DNA of 64,000 nt from Larimichthys crocea (taxonomy: Eukaryota; Chordata; Actinopteri; Sciaenidae). How positions within the stretch are numbered: position 1 is the stretch's first letter; each line of letters begins with the position of its first letter. The notes beneath the pieces were generated by a model. It was not told the origin of the DNA and did not search any database. It saw only the letters and a list, made by a program, of their open reading frames with translations. This document shows, piece by piece, positions 52,780-64,000 of the stretch. The stretch lies in the NCBI RefSeq assembly GCF_000972845.2, contig NC_040018.1, positions 7,040,356 through 7,104,355 on the forward strand, in the 5' to 3' direction. A program made the translations under genes and the position numbers.

Positions 52780-54111
52780 TAGGTTTGGGCGATATATCGA
52801 ATATACTCGATATATCGCGGCTTGTTCTACGTGAGATGTATGAAATGACTATATCGCGACCATCGAGTACTTGTCATGTAAATGTTTTAAGCCGTCAGCA
52901 TTTAATTCTCCGGAGTTTTGCCTGTCACTCATTCCTGGTGCTGCTCACAGTGCGCGCATGCGTACTTTCTGTATCAAGTGAGGAGAGAAGTGAAGAGCCC
53001 GAGCGAGTTAATTGAAGATGGAGACGGACGACTTGGTTCCGAAGAAAAACAACTGCGGTCACGCCAGCCGTCTGTCGTTTTCGCGTGGGCACGTCGGCCG
53101 CTCCAATATTTTCAAGTGCGCCCTTATTGCCGACTTTATGTCAAATACTTAGAGAAAACTGGGAAAGTCAGCCGATTTCCAAAATAAGACGTGGGTGTTA
53201 AATGTATTAAAGGTTTATTTATAAAATATGAAGAATGGGTAAAATTTGATTTAAAAAAAAAGTGTGTCTCATAAGCCAAGTATGATCCTGTACATTATGA
53301 AATATATTAAAAATTCATTTAAAAAAACATGACAAGTGTTAAAACGCTATAATGAGAGTGTGTGTCGTATAGCAGGTGTAGATCGACTGTTCTACACTGA
53401 TTTTGAGCCAATAGGTCACATGACCTGGAAGCTATTGAGCTTTAAAGCTCCTATTTACATTATGAAATGTATTAAAAATTCATAAAAAAGTGTTAACATG
53501 CTATAAAAAGAGGTGTGTCTCATACAGCAAGTGTAAATCTATTGTTCTACATTGATTCTGAGCGATTACAATGCTATCAAGGTAATAATGACATTATTAT
53601 TTATCAGAAATAAACAATACAAAACAACAACAACAAAAATATCGAGATATATATTGTGTATCGCGATATAGCTTAAAAATATCGAGATGTATATATTGTG
53701 TATCGCGATATAGCTTAAAAAATAGAGATATATATTGTGTATCGCGATATAGCTTAAAAATATCAAGAGATATATTGTGTATCGCGATATAGCTTAAAAA
53801 TATCGATATATATTGTGTATCGCGATATAGCTTAAAAATAGAGATATATAGTGTATCGCGCTATAGCTTAAAAACATCGAGATATATATTCTGTATCGCG
53901 GTATAGCTTAAAAACATTGAGATATATATTGTGTATCGCGATATAGCTTAAAAATATCGAGATATATACTGTGTATCGTGATATAGCTTAAAAATATCGA
54001 TATATATTGTGTATCGTGATATAGCTTAAAAATATCGAGATATATATTGTGTATCGTGATATAGCTTAAAAATATCGAGATATTGGTTACAGGCCATATC
54101 ATGCAGCCCTA
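52780..54111 (+). mobile_element. hAT-A element, most complete copy, in txlng intron
   Basis: 1332 bp from TAGGTTTGGGCGATATATCG to ATGCAGCCCTA lie between perfect copies of AGTGAGAC (772-779 and 112-119 in the 52/54-kb blocks). A relict frame METDDLVPKKNNCGHASRLS (53019) resembles the leader of a ZBED/hAT transposase. A part of about 170 bp is duplicated internally (53290 and 53443 regions), followed by about eleven units of the 38-bp repeat (53636-54085). Confidence 0.9.
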
Positions 54112-54563
54112 AGTGAGACTGAACAGCAGACAGGAGTCAACCACGTGTGTACAACAGCGGAAGGAACAACCGTGTCAGGCCTACAAACACCATAGTTAGC
54201 TGTCAGCTCAGCAGCCACGCACCAACACTGGCTGTGAAGGATTTCAACAGGTTGAGGATCGGCACACATTTCACAGTGAGCTCAAAGCTACACAACATTT
54301 GGACAGTAACACGACACAGATAACACGCTGACGACAGAGCAGCTAGCTCACCGTGTGTGTGTGCTGTGAGCTTGTAAACGACTGAAGCAGCCTGTCACAC
54401 GCTGACATAACGTGTCGCCAGTGTTGCTGTTGTGAATTGTATGAGTACATAGTCACAGTGGACGCTGGGTGTTTATGGACAGACTCCGGATCGAGTCAGA
54501 CGGAGCCTCGCAGTTGTTTCCTACATAACTAAGCACTGACAGTTAGCTATGTCGCCGACTTAC

Positions 54564-54860
54564 GGGTTCACTCAACTCCACGATGTCTCACAACCCGCAT
54601 CCCCTCCACGACACACGGCAGTCCTTCAGCACGTAACGTGCGACGTTTGAACGTTGAACTTTTCCCCGTTGGCTCTCAAACTAGCTAACGCGCCGACAAA
54701 CTTTCAAAGTACGACGACACAGAAATGCGCGCCAACCGAGGCGGAACACCCGAGCCGAATCGGAACACGGCCCGTCCTGCGTTCAGACACGTCTGTGGAA
54801 ATGTGCCGCCGCCACATCCGACCCGCAGATCAGCGGTGTAACCGGTAAACCTTCGCGGTT
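54564..54860 (-). promoter_or_regulatory. txlng: candidate txlng promoter and 5' non-coding exon
   Basis: A CpG-rich island (about 54590-54860) contains a strong - strand donor, GTAAGT (acttac at 54558-54563), after gttgagtgaaccc. This fits a non-coding first exon ending at 54564 and splicing to the acceptor just before the ATG at 50953. A second possible - strand donor (gtaaac) is at 55263. No transcript evidence. Confidence 0.5.
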
Positions 54861-55496
54861 GTGCGTGGAGTCCGGTGCGACGCGTTTGGTTCCTGGTCAT
54901 GTTAGCCACTTAGCCAACTACCCAGCGTTATTTATCCTTGAAAATAAGACGCTGTTAACGTGTGGTGTGGAGCTGAGTGTGTCTGTTCAGACATGTCAGA
55001 CATTACCGTGGATAGTAAGCTGGTTAATTAACACTAATTGGCCGCGGAGGAGGTGTAAAGCAAATTTCTAACCTGAGCTAACATTGTTAGCCGGGGCTAA
55101 CCCCGTGCTAGCAGCTAGTCCGCGGCTATCCCCGCTGACTACAAGTGAACTTTACTCACTAACTTCACTCCACACGCTGTCACTAACGCAGTTTGATGCT
55201 ATAAAAGCAGCGCGACACGACACGGTAAAGCAAACATGTTGGTGAAATGAGCGGAGCGTTTACCTGCGTGTGTTTTCACTGTGGATGAAGCAGGACACGG
55301 TTAGAAAGCTAGCAGCTCTGTCCAAACATCCGCTTGAATCCTTTCAAAATAAAACACGTCCAAATGTCACATTGTACCAACGAGATCATGAATTTATAAA
55401 ATGCTCGTACGAACACGTTTGTTCTTTTTTTTTTTTTAACCATTATCTGATATTACAACCAGTTTCTCAGTGCGTGTCTCTTTTCCTGGTAAGAAG

Positions 55497-56132
55497 CAGA
55501 GATGTATAAAGTACTGGAGTAAAGGAGTGGAGTAGAAGTACAAGTGCTATATCAAAAAACTGACTTGAGTAGAAGTTGAAGTGTTCATTAAACACCATAC
55601 TTAAGTGAAAGTACTAAAGTATTCAAAATGTTTTGTACTTAAGTATTGCAAGTAGAAGTATGTAAAAAAATGCTACTCAAGTACTGAAAGTAAAAGTACA
55701 AGTACAAGTACTGTTGTTTATATTATTTCAAATATTTATTAAGGCACAACTTCTAATGTTACAGTGTTACAATGTAGAGTTCTGTGATTTCCCATGGTCT
55801 GTGAATGCGTCTGAATGAATTCGAGAGCGAGGGGGCGGGGCAGCAGGTGAGAGAGAGCACCTGGGTGAGTCAGGTGTATGACTTACGGCGCACGAGCGAG
55901 GTTAATGCCTCGTAATTCATCACGCGTCCGGCTGGACGCTACAATAGTAACGAGTAACGATTCAGCACATGAAAAAAGTATGGGAGTAAAAGTATTAAAT
56001 TCATCAAAAATATGTAGTGCAGTAAAAGTGGAAGTTGGGGAAAAAAATAATACTCCAAAAAAGTACAGATACTGCATTTTAGTACTTAAGTACAGTACTT
56101 AAGTAGTTCCACTTCGTTACTATACATCTCTG
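55497..56132. mobile_element. hAT-type MITE (family hAT-C), copy 1
   Basis: The termini CAGAGATGTATAAAGTACTG and TACTATACATCTCTG are inverted repeats flanked by perfect 8-bp duplications GTAAGAAG (55489-55496 and 56133-56140). 636 bp, non-coding, rich in aagtact motifs. Compared with copy 2 it lacks about 105 bp in the middle. Confidence 0.92.
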
Positions 56133-56189
56133 GTAAGAAGACAACAGAAGACTTTTAAATCATATATTTACTCTTACCTAGTGATTATT

Positions 56190-56400
56190 TACATCATTCT
56201 CAACTCAACTCAACTTTTATTTATTTATTAAGCCCTTTAAAAACAGCCGCAGCTGACACAAAGTGCTGTACATAAAATAGAACATGAAATAAGACATATA
56301 GAACAATATAAAAACAATAATAAACGATAAAACAATGTTAAAATAATATTAAAGCAAAAACAGAAACATAGTCTCCATTCTAGTAAGTATACCATACCCA
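56190..56400. repeat. dispersed fish repeat
   Basis: The sequence caactcaacttttatttatt followed by agtgctgtacataaaatag is of the same general type as the repeat at 3643-3700 (caaggcaagtttatttgtat, tatagcac). Family not assigned. Confidence 0.4.
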
Positions 56401-58910
56401 TTATATGTGATTGCAGGACTGTTTTTTTTTTCTCTTTCTTTTTCGCTTTTAATTTGAAGGTGGCGCCCTCGTGTTTCCGGCTAAAAGTCAAACCAAAAGC
56501 AAAAAAAGCTGTGAGCTCGTCTTTTTCCGGGACGTCAGGAAACAACAGTCCGTTTATACTGAATAACAACACCTACTGATTTTGTGCTGTCTGATCCACT
56601 TGATCCACTTCAAATCATCTCCATGGTGTAACAGCAACTTTCTGTGTCACTGTCATTAAGTTTGTTTCCAAACAGAGACTGACTTCCATGTTCACTTCCA
56701 TGCATCTTTCCTTCCTCTAAGTGCTATGAACCACATTGAAATGGACATGTTAGACACAGTGCAGACAGTATGACACCTCAAATGGTACATCACTGCATTA
56801 GCACAGTGTGTTCCACATGGGTCTTACCTCATAATGTGAAGTGCAGCGATTTCTCTGGCTGCATGCATGAACGCAGTGGTCCAAAAACATTTTCTGGCCT
56901 CAGTTTTACGCTTGTCATCACTATTCACTGTGTATTCACTGTGTACACAACAAGAAAAAAAAATCACCTGGGGATTTTGTTGTTTCTTATAGTTGCAGTG
57001 AAGAAATCAACCTTTCTAGAGAACTAGATAAATTACAAATGTCCCGTAGTCTGTGGAAGGATTATAGTTCTTTTTTCTACTAATCCCTAAAGTTTCTTCC
57101 TGTATGAGCTTGCTTTACGTTTGGAGGCTGAAAGCCTGCTACATTGGTTTGGTGCAGCTGGATAATAGGTGCTTTTACAGTTAAGAAATAACTATGACCA
57201 GTTTAAATTTTGATTTTTGTCGGTGCACCTACACAATCCATTGAGCGAGTCATGGCTCGATCAGTTCTGGCATGGAGTACAAAGCCACAGGCTCCATTCT
57301 CTCATTAAGCATTCGGGTAACTGACGTAGAACACAGCTTACAAAAAGCTGACACATCCCATCTGAGTCTGAGCCAAAAGAAATCAGCTAAGATTCACTTC
57401 AGTTATCTGTGAGGGGAGTTCAGTTCATCACAGAAGAAAAGGCTGCCCGATGGTGTGCCTGTGTATAATATCTGTAGACCACATGAATGTGCACATTTCA
57501 AATAATCCTGTAATATCACGCAAACAAAAGCATTAAAAATCCACAATCAAAGCAGGCATTGTTTTAATTCTGACGAATTGTGTAACTCAAGAACATTTCA
57601 AGTTGCAGCGAGTTCATTTTCGAACTGTGAACTGACAGAAATGGTAACTAGAATGGGAGGTAACATTCAGCACATTTAAAGATTCAAGAAAAAAAGTGTC
57701 ATTAGTAATGTGAAGTCTATTGTTTTTAGATATGAAAAACACAGGCATGTGTTCTCAATTCATTTCTTTATTTATAAAGACAGCATACATTGATCAACGT
57801 GTGTGTTGTGTGCTAATCTTCAACTCATCATGGTCATTCATGGTGTCATATTAACTCCTTCCTTTGTAGATGCACTCATGCTCTCAAAAACTCACTGTTG
57901 CAGGTGTGAAAAGCATGGTCAACATGTGTGCAGCGGGCTGACATGTCCTGACTTTAGTCATTCAAAATGTTTGTTCACTGACATCAACAGTGAACTATGA
58001 GGCAAGTTAGAAACTTGACTGTACATGCAAGTCACTTTGTTGCTCTGTAAGAAGCTGCCTGAATGATTTCAGATTCTTTGAGACACTTTTTAAAATTTCA
58101 CTTTTCTACCAGCATGTTAATGTAAATGACTGTAAATGAATCATAAAGTCACACACAGCCAACTGTGAAACCAAAGCTTGAATCAGAGGTGAAGGCTCTG
58201 GAACATTATTTACATTATGTTGATATACTGAGAATGTATCTGGACGTAGATATGATGCTGGGTCAAAATGCCTCCATCAGGACTCTCTCTGATTCAGCGC
58301 TGTTTGACCTTTCAAGAATCAGATCCAGACTATCTCCTCACCAGCAGTGCTGGAGTTCAGAGTTCTTATTGATGAACCCAAACCAAGATGACCATGGGGT
58401 ATTTTAGTGGAGAAAGACAGCACAGTTCATAAAGTTAGAGAAATAGGGACAATAGGGGCTCCTTTTCCTTCAGGGTCATTCATGCACTGACCTATTTTGA
58501 GGAAAAATCAGCTCAGTAGAAGAATTTTTAGGATAGACCAAAGTGCTTGGCTTTCCATCAGGGGGCGCCAGTGTTGTGTTTTCTGATCGAAGCAACCCCT
58601 CATTGGTCCACTATACCTTTGCCTAAATAAATAAGACTTTTTTTAAAGATTTAAAAATCTGTTTAATTATTGACACACGATGAGATGATGCCCCCTGGGC
58701 ACAGACATGTAAAAGGCCCCAACCAGCAGAGCTGCCCTCAAAATACTGTACTATACTATCCACAATATGATGGGAAATCAAACCTGTGATGCAGGTTAAC
58801 ACCAGCTACATACAGGCTGGTCAAAGGGACTTAGACTAACTGCTGCCCAGTTGTCCACATGCACATCTGGAAAAGAATATCCATCATCAGACAGTGGACA
58901 GTAGATAGTC
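56401..58910. other. intergenic sequence, nothing recognised
   Basis: Both strands were read. Only short frames without family resemblance, and no clear repeat boundaries. Confidence 0.5.
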
Positions 58911-59342
58911 CAGTGGTCCTTAACCTGGGTTCGATCGAACCCTAGGGGTTCGGTGGAGCCTCTGCCCTGGAATTTTTTATACCATTTGTTACAACATATC
59001 TTTGTGAGCAATCGTTTTCGAGGATGCTGGACATAAAAACTAAGAAAAGGAACAGACTTTGCTGTGAAAATGACATGAGACTGGCACTTGCCAAGGTGAA
59101 GCCACGCATATCTGAACTGGTCTCTCAAAGGCAACAGCAGAAGTCACACTGAGGTAAGTTGTTGTGAGTTCATGCACTGTGTTGGTTTTGTTATTTGAAC
59201 AAGGTGATGTTAATGCACGGTTCATTTTGTGCACCAGTAAAAAAAAAAAATCATATTTTATTTTTTACTAAAGAAGGGTTCAGGTGAATGAGCATATGAA
59301 ACTGGTGGGGTTCGGTACCTCCAACAAGGTTAAGAACCACTG
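58911..59342 (+). mobile_element. Charlie-like hAT remnant with transposase C terminus
   Basis: The termini CAGTGGTCCTTAACCTGGG and TTAAGAACCACTG lie between perfect target duplications AGATAGTC (58903-58910 and 59343-59350). The interior (about 58975-59155) reads TFVTTYLCEQSFSRMLDIKT then KKRNRLCCENDMRLALAKVK and stops after QKSH. This is the end of the hAT dimerisation domain of ZBED5/Charlie transposases (YLCE-SFS, RLALAKVKPRI). Everything upstream is deleted. Confidence 0.9.
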
Positions 59343-59388
59343 AGATAGTCAGTATTAAAGACCTCCTTTAATACTGACTATCTCAGTG
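59338..59388. repeat. perfect hairpin, 23-bp arms, 5-nt loop
   Basis: Left arm 59338-59360 (cactgagatagtcagtatta+aag) is exactly complementary to right arm 59366-59388, with acctc between. The left arm contains the last bases of the adjacent hAT terminus and its whole target duplication. Confidence 0.95.
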
Positions 59389-59679
59389 ATTGGACTTCCT
59401 TTAATATGACAAAAATAAATAATCATCAGTCACCTGACTGAGCAAAACCTCTGGACTTTAGGAAACTCTGATGCAGACATTTATTCTACAGTCTGCAGTG
59501 TAACCGTGAGAGCATGCTTTCGTATCCAATATGTGACATGAGTTCAGTTTATAACTCATAATCCTCATTGCAGAAAATATGGATGAAAATGAATGCTCTG
59601 TTTGTTCTGGGCTTTGTTCTGCAGCTGGAGGTGAACTCTTCTCCCGGTGCTGTAGTAATTTCAACTGGGAGGTCTTCAC

Positions 59680-59980
59680 TCGGCCAACCAATGAGCTCAC
59701 GCCTCTGCGTTGGGAGCAGAATCCGATTGGCTGAAGGCAGCAGAGTGCTGTCATACCGACAGCCGATTGGTCAGACGGGATCGTCCAAACGCTTGGAAGA
59801 CCCGCCCGTTTCTCTCTCTCCAGTGGGGACGACGTTTTCCATCAAGACCAGAGGAGAGAAAAAACAACCACCGGACGGAGGTTTGGCAGGGAAAAAAGGG
59901 GGAAACCTCAGCTGCTTCACCGGGATAAAAATACACACACAGCCCGAGATAAGAGCAGTGTTCTCCGGAGCTCCTTCACG
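59680..59980 (+). promoter_or_regulatory. orphan promoter with candidate first exon
   Basis: Three CCAAT boxes (CCAAT 59688; ATTGG 59726 and 59766) are followed by a TATA-like gggataaaaatac at 59922 and, about 50 bp further, an exon-like stretch ending in a good donor (ttcacg|gtacgt, 59980/59981). The order and spacing are those of a TATA/CCAAT promoter on the + strand. The gene itself was not identified; its other exons may lie beyond 64 kb. Confidence 0.5.
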
Positions 59981-60734
59981 GTACGTTCCCTCTGCTTTTG
60001 TTGTCACCCTGGCTGATAGTTTGACTGCTTTGAGACACCCTGGTGTCAAATGACACCAAAATTCATCTTGTTCTGCTTTTTTTCTTCCATGTTCTTGGGC
60101 TTTCTGGCTCTTAACAGACCTGTGCTGCTGTGTGTTACTGTCTCATACATTGTTGCTACACAGTATGGAGAGAAAACACTCACAGTGGCTTCTGTGCTCC
60201 TTCACTCTGAAATGAGAAAACTCCTCTTGCATGTTGACCTGGATCCAAAAGAACAGCCTGTAGCAAGAATATATATAATATTCATGGTACCTAAGAATGA
60301 TGCATTCCCCTCCAGAGCTGCAGGAGTGAATTCAATGAAATGTGAGCTGAGGGTTGATAAACACTTGATGCAGAGCAGCTCCACAGAAAACTGACTGAAG
60401 CATCATAATCATGGGGAATATGCTGAGAACTATAGTGTCGTTGGGTTGTGGTGGTCTGGGATCATCTTCATGGTCCAGTTCATTCAGCTTCACAATCTTC
60501 AAATCTCTGTTTATTGATTTCCTAAAGTATCTCCCTGCTGCTGCAAAAATGAAAATCTAACTGTGTGTGTGTTTTACTTGTGTTGCACAAAATGAACAAG
60601 GAGTTGTTCAGTGACATTCAGGGTTTCCCCCAACATCATCAGGAACGTATGTGTGAGGGGGAAATGGAGGCTCAGCTCTGTGACTGTGATGTGTAGGAGG
60701 CCCACAGTGGCTCAGACCGAGTGTCAGACTTCAC

Positions 60735-61469
60735 CAGAGATGTATAAAGTACTGGAGTAAAGGAGTGGAGTAGAAGTACAAGTGCTATATCAAAAAACTG
60801 ACTTGAGTAGAAGTTGAAGTGTTCTTTAAACACCATACTTAAGTAAAAGTACTAAAGTATCCAAAAAATTTTGTACTTAAGTATTGCAAGTAGAAGTATG
60901 TAAAAAATTGCTACTCAAGTACTGAAAGTAAAAGTACAAGTACAAGTACTGTTGTTTATATTATATCAAATATTTATTAAGGCACAACTTCTAATGTTAC
61001 AGTGTTACAATGTTCATGGTAGAGTTCTGTGATTTCCCATGGTCTATGAATGCGTCTGAATGAATGCGAGAGCGAGGGGGCGGGGCAGCAGGTGAGAGAG
61101 CGCACCTGGGGGTCAGGTGTATGAAGTACGGCGCACGAGCGAGGTTGATGTGTGAGACCGGGACTGTTCTGTTGGTTTTTTGGCGTGGTTACGGCCGACA
61201 GTCACCGAGTCCTGTAACCAAACCGTTCAGCAATAAATGCAGGTTTGTTCAATATCGCCTCGTCATTCATCACGTGTCCGGCTGGACGCTACAATAGTAA
61301 CGAGTAACGATTCAGCACATGAAAAATGTATCGGAGTAAAAGTATTAAATTCATCAAAAATATGTAGTGCAGTAAAAGTGGAAGTTGGGGAAAAAAATAA
61401 TACAGATACTGCATTTTAGTACTTAAGTACAGTACTTAAGTAGTTCCACTTCGTTACTATACATCTCTG
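60735..61469. mobile_element. hAT-type MITE (family hAT-C), copy 2
   Basis: Same termini as copy 1 and a perfect 8-bp duplication GACTTCAC (60727-60734 and 61470-61477). 735 bp. It has about 105 bp, containing gagaccgggactgttctgtt and caataaatgcaggtttgttc, that are missing in copy 1. Confidence 0.92.
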
Positions 61470-61769
61470 GACTTCACTCATTTGATGTGATGGTTCCTGA
61501 TTTAAGTCCGATTCTCTGAAACAGTTTTATTCCCATACAGCTGCAGGTAACATCTCAACACTCTGGCTTCTTTTAATGAAAAGAAGTATTATCTTTGTAA
61601 TGTTGGGTTTAAATAGCCGGCTCCATTTTGGGATCTGTAAAACATTACTCTTTAAACTTTGATGTGTACAGTGAAGTAAGCTGGAGCTGTTATTTCAGTG
61701 TGTCACACTTTGTAATCATGAATTAGTCTCTCAGTATAAACTGTAGCCTTTGTTTTCTCAGTGGATTAC

Positions 61770-62126
61770 ATTACATTACATTGCATTTAGCAGACGCTTT
61801 TATCCAAAGCAACTTACAGAGGAGGACATAAGCTGAGAAAGGTGTAAAGTAGCACAGAGTAGTTGTTAGTTTTGTTAGGCAGGGAAGCATTCTCAAAACA
61901 GAAAGGTTTTTACAAGTTTTTTAAAGATAGAAAGGGATGTTGCTGTTGTAGTAGCCGTTGGTAGGTCATTCCACCATTTGGGGACGACCACAGAGAAGAG
62001 TTTAGAGTGACCTCGCTTTGCAAGAGGCGAGGGTACAACTAGACGGTTTGTATGAACAGATCTTTGAGTTTGAGTTAGAACTTCAGTTACGTGCAAATGT
62101 TGAAAGCTATCAATAACAGTACTCAA
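61770..62126 (-). mobile_element. L2/CR1-type LINE, 5'-truncated 3' end
   Basis: The - strand frame from 62126 reads TNRLVVPSPLAKRGHSKLFS then VVVPKWWNDLP and SLSIFKKLVKTFLF, the typical last residues of L2/CR1-clade reverse transcriptase polyproteins. It is followed by a 3' UTR (gcgtctgctaaatgcaatg) and a (TGTAA)n-like tail at about 61770-61790. Only about 360 bp remain. Confidence 0.75.
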
Positions 62127-62317
62127 CCCATCAGATTAAATCACATTGTCAGAAAATGATTGGCAACTATTTTGCTCAACAATTCAACGTTTAAAGGTTC
62201 AATAGTACATTCACTGCCACTAGACGTCAGCCCACCAGACTCTATTGACAAAAACAGCTATTTTAACTGGCAGGTCATCATGAAACACACCTCACTCACA
62301 AACTCACATGCACTAAA

Positions 62318-62852
62318 GGCCAACTCACACCGGACGCGGAACGGAAGCGGAACGGCACCGCCGCGGTCACCGTAGCACGAGCTTTCCGCAGGATTTCTAT
62401 TTTTCCACGAGCCGCGGCTAAACCTCGTAAATTTCAACAGAGCACTGTGCACCAGACAGGAAATCCGACACAGAATCAACATAATAAACTTCCGCCCCCT
62501 TTCAAAATAAAACACAATACGCAGTTCATGTAGCTTTTTAGAACTTCACATCAACGTTACGTCATGACCGGTGGCACCAGGTGATCAAAGATCGATCAAA
62601 GGGTCTCAACGAGAGACTAATTGTTGACGTGGAACAACACACAATCATTTATGACACAACAGATGCTTTTTATAATCTCGTCCACGTCGGAGAAGCAAAG
62701 TCAGCTGTTTGTTGTTGTTGTTGTTTTCTTTATACACTGTTTATCGCGGGGTCTCGGGTATGTCCAGGATTCTCACGTGATCTCGTGTGAATACGGCCGG
62801 CTCGCTCCGCTGCCGTTCCGCGGCTGATCCGCGTCCGGTGTGAGTTGACGCC
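62318..62852 (+). mobile_element. Harbinger-like TIR element with MADF-type frame
   Basis: The left terminus GGCCAACTCACACCGGACGC and the right terminus (gcgtccggtgtgagttgacg, ending about 62852) are long imperfect inverted repeats. A frame with ERLIVDVEQHTIIYDTTDAF (about 62617) resembles the start of a MADF domain. Further partial terminus-like repeats (gccgttccgctgccgttccg) continue to about 62910, so the right end is uncertain. Superfamily assignment is tentative. Confidence 0.55.
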
Positions 62853-62910
62853 AGGCAAAGTACCGTTCCGCTGCCGTTCCGCTGCCGTTCCGCCTCCTGT
62901 GTGAGTCCCG

Positions 62911-64000
62911 TGTAACACACACACTAGAAATACAGTACACAAAGAGGCATTCCTCCGCTGCGTCTTCTTTACATACCAAATATATTGCAGTTCTATTACC
63001 TTTAAGTCATTAACGAAGTCGACAGTTCCAGTCAGGTTATCACACGTGAGCTTTCCTTCTTATTAGAGATCTTTTAGATTTTGGACTGTTGGTTGGCTAA
63101 ATACTTTTGTTAATGGAATTCCACACACACTGATATTTTATTGACCAAATGCCTGATCAATAATGGAAATAATCACTATTGACAATCACACTAATCCGTT
63201 CCTGTCGTTGGGAGAAAATCCTCGTTATGTTTGGGCTGACTTGTCTAAAAGAATTTGTAACAACTATAGGAAGTCCCACAATTTTTCTTGTCAGACCTCT
63301 AAATCAATACAATAATTAACCTCCCACATTTCATCCCAAAGACTTCATCTGTAAAGAGTTGATGTTAGTGCTTTGCTTCCCCACAACCGGAGACAGACAT
63401 TTGTTTTTGGTCTATCGGGTGAAATATTCTGGGTGGTCTCTAGTCTGATGAGGTAGAATAGCAGAGTTGCTTTCTTGTTGTTTTCAGCTAAACTGTGGCT
63501 AATTTCAGTTTAAGTGCTGGTTCCTCAGCCCCAGCAAGCTCATGCACAGACTGTATTTCAGCGGCTAAGAGAGAGACGGGCACTAGAGCCGGAGTTAACC
63601 TGCTTCCTGGGTGATCCGATGTTTGCGGACAGAACCCGTGCAGCGGCTGAAGTTTTGATCATCCAGATCCCCTCTGTTTTTTTTTAAGTGCTTCAATTTG
63701 CCTTTGACCAATTTCAAAGAGTCACTGAATCATGTCCAAAACCACACAACGAGCTGAAAAAATGAGCTCAGAATCTAGAAGAAGGAAACAAACAGACATT
63801 GGACTGGAGGTGGGTGGCTCAGGAATGGACTCCTTTTTAAATCTGGATATTTGATGGGAAGGTGTTGAGGGTGGTGCAGTTGCGTCCTGAGGTTTCACCC
63901 AGCAGACAGCACCATCTGTTTTGCTGCCTTCTTTGTCGGTGTGATGGCACCGTCTTCATTTCTGCCTCCATCCTCACCTCTGTCACACACTCCTGTCCTC
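62911..64000. other. terminal stretch, nothing recognised
   Basis: No convincing exon, repeat boundary or RNA gene was found on either strand. It could be intron of a gene starting at about 59.95 kb. Confidence 0.4.

Noticed and set aside
57800..58410. Short frames (e.g. 58165-58407) as exons of an unknown gene.
   Set aside because: No splice-compatible partners, no conserved motif, and composition like the surrounding non-coding DNA.
59568..60053. 161-codon open frame as a coding gene.
   Set aside because: No family resemblance; it overlaps CCAAT and TATA-like motifs and ends without splice logic. A promoter reading explains it better.
60050..60394. 114-codon frame with a hydrophobic start as a secreted protein.
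   Set aside because: No upstream promoter of its own, no recognisable domain, and it lies in the putative first intron of the orphan promoter.

Overview
The window is nuclear DNA of a ray-finned (teleost) fish. It has long introns with consensus GT-AG junctions, three vertebrate-type genes, and a dense load of fish-style DNA transposons (many hAT, plus Tc1/mariner, pogo and Harbinger-like pieces) and LINE remnants. No prokaryotic or viral gene organisation is seen.

Three host genes can be read exon by exon. (1) hdgfl3 (HDGF-like 3, PWWP family), + strand: its last four coding exons lie at 428-7098, followed by a long presumptive 3' UTR to a poly(A) signal at 10921. (2) rbbp7 (WD40 histone chaperone of the Rbbp4/Rbbp7 family), + strand: 12 coding exons from 13638 to 41642 give a complete 426-residue protein. 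(3) txlng (gamma-taxilin, coiled-coil syntaxin-binding family), - strand: ten coding exons from 50953 down to 45760 give a complete 494-residue protein, with a CpG-rich candidate first exon near 54.6 kb. rbbp7 and txlng are tail-to-tail, the same relative orientation as RBBP7 and TXLNG on human Xp22, and their poly(A) signals are only about 230 bp apart. A fourth, unidentified gene may start at about 59.95 kb on the + strand (three CCAAT boxes, an AT-rich TATA-like box, a splice donor).

The most striking structure is inside rbbp7. The clean gene is interrupted twice by extra copies of itself. At about 18.2-21.57 kb lies an inverted copy of exons 7-4. From about 24.8 to 37.8 kb lies a full-length direct copy (exons 1-11) full of single-base indels. 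This is followed by an inverted noisy copy (exons 11-6) to about 40.54 kb, after which the clean gene resumes for exons 11-12. Transposon target-site duplications show that the clean pieces are really contiguous. An 8-bp-flanked hAT insertion is present in the 24.5-kb and 36.3-kb copies and cleanly absent in the 40.7-kb copy. The best reading is two haplotypes plus uncorrected or hairpin long-read sequence woven into one scaffold, not a real tandem gene family. All three 10-N gaps sit at such duplicated junctions.

The remaining sequence is repeats: an hAT family with an internal tandem repeat of about 38 bp (5.5, 18.0/22.5, 52.8 kb), a minisatellite of about 1.1 kb upstream of rbbp7, a TIR element with a tandem array in rbbp7 intron 1, a pogo remnant at 46.6 kb, two copies of a hAT MITE at 55.5 and 60.7 kb, a Charlie-like hAT remnant at 58.9 kb, an L2-like LINE tail at 61.8 kb, and a Harbinger-like element at 62.3 kb. 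I found no evidence for a wholly new functional system. The notable signals are structural: allelic transposon insertions, palindromic assembly structures, and a perfect 23-bp-arm hairpin at a hAT end.
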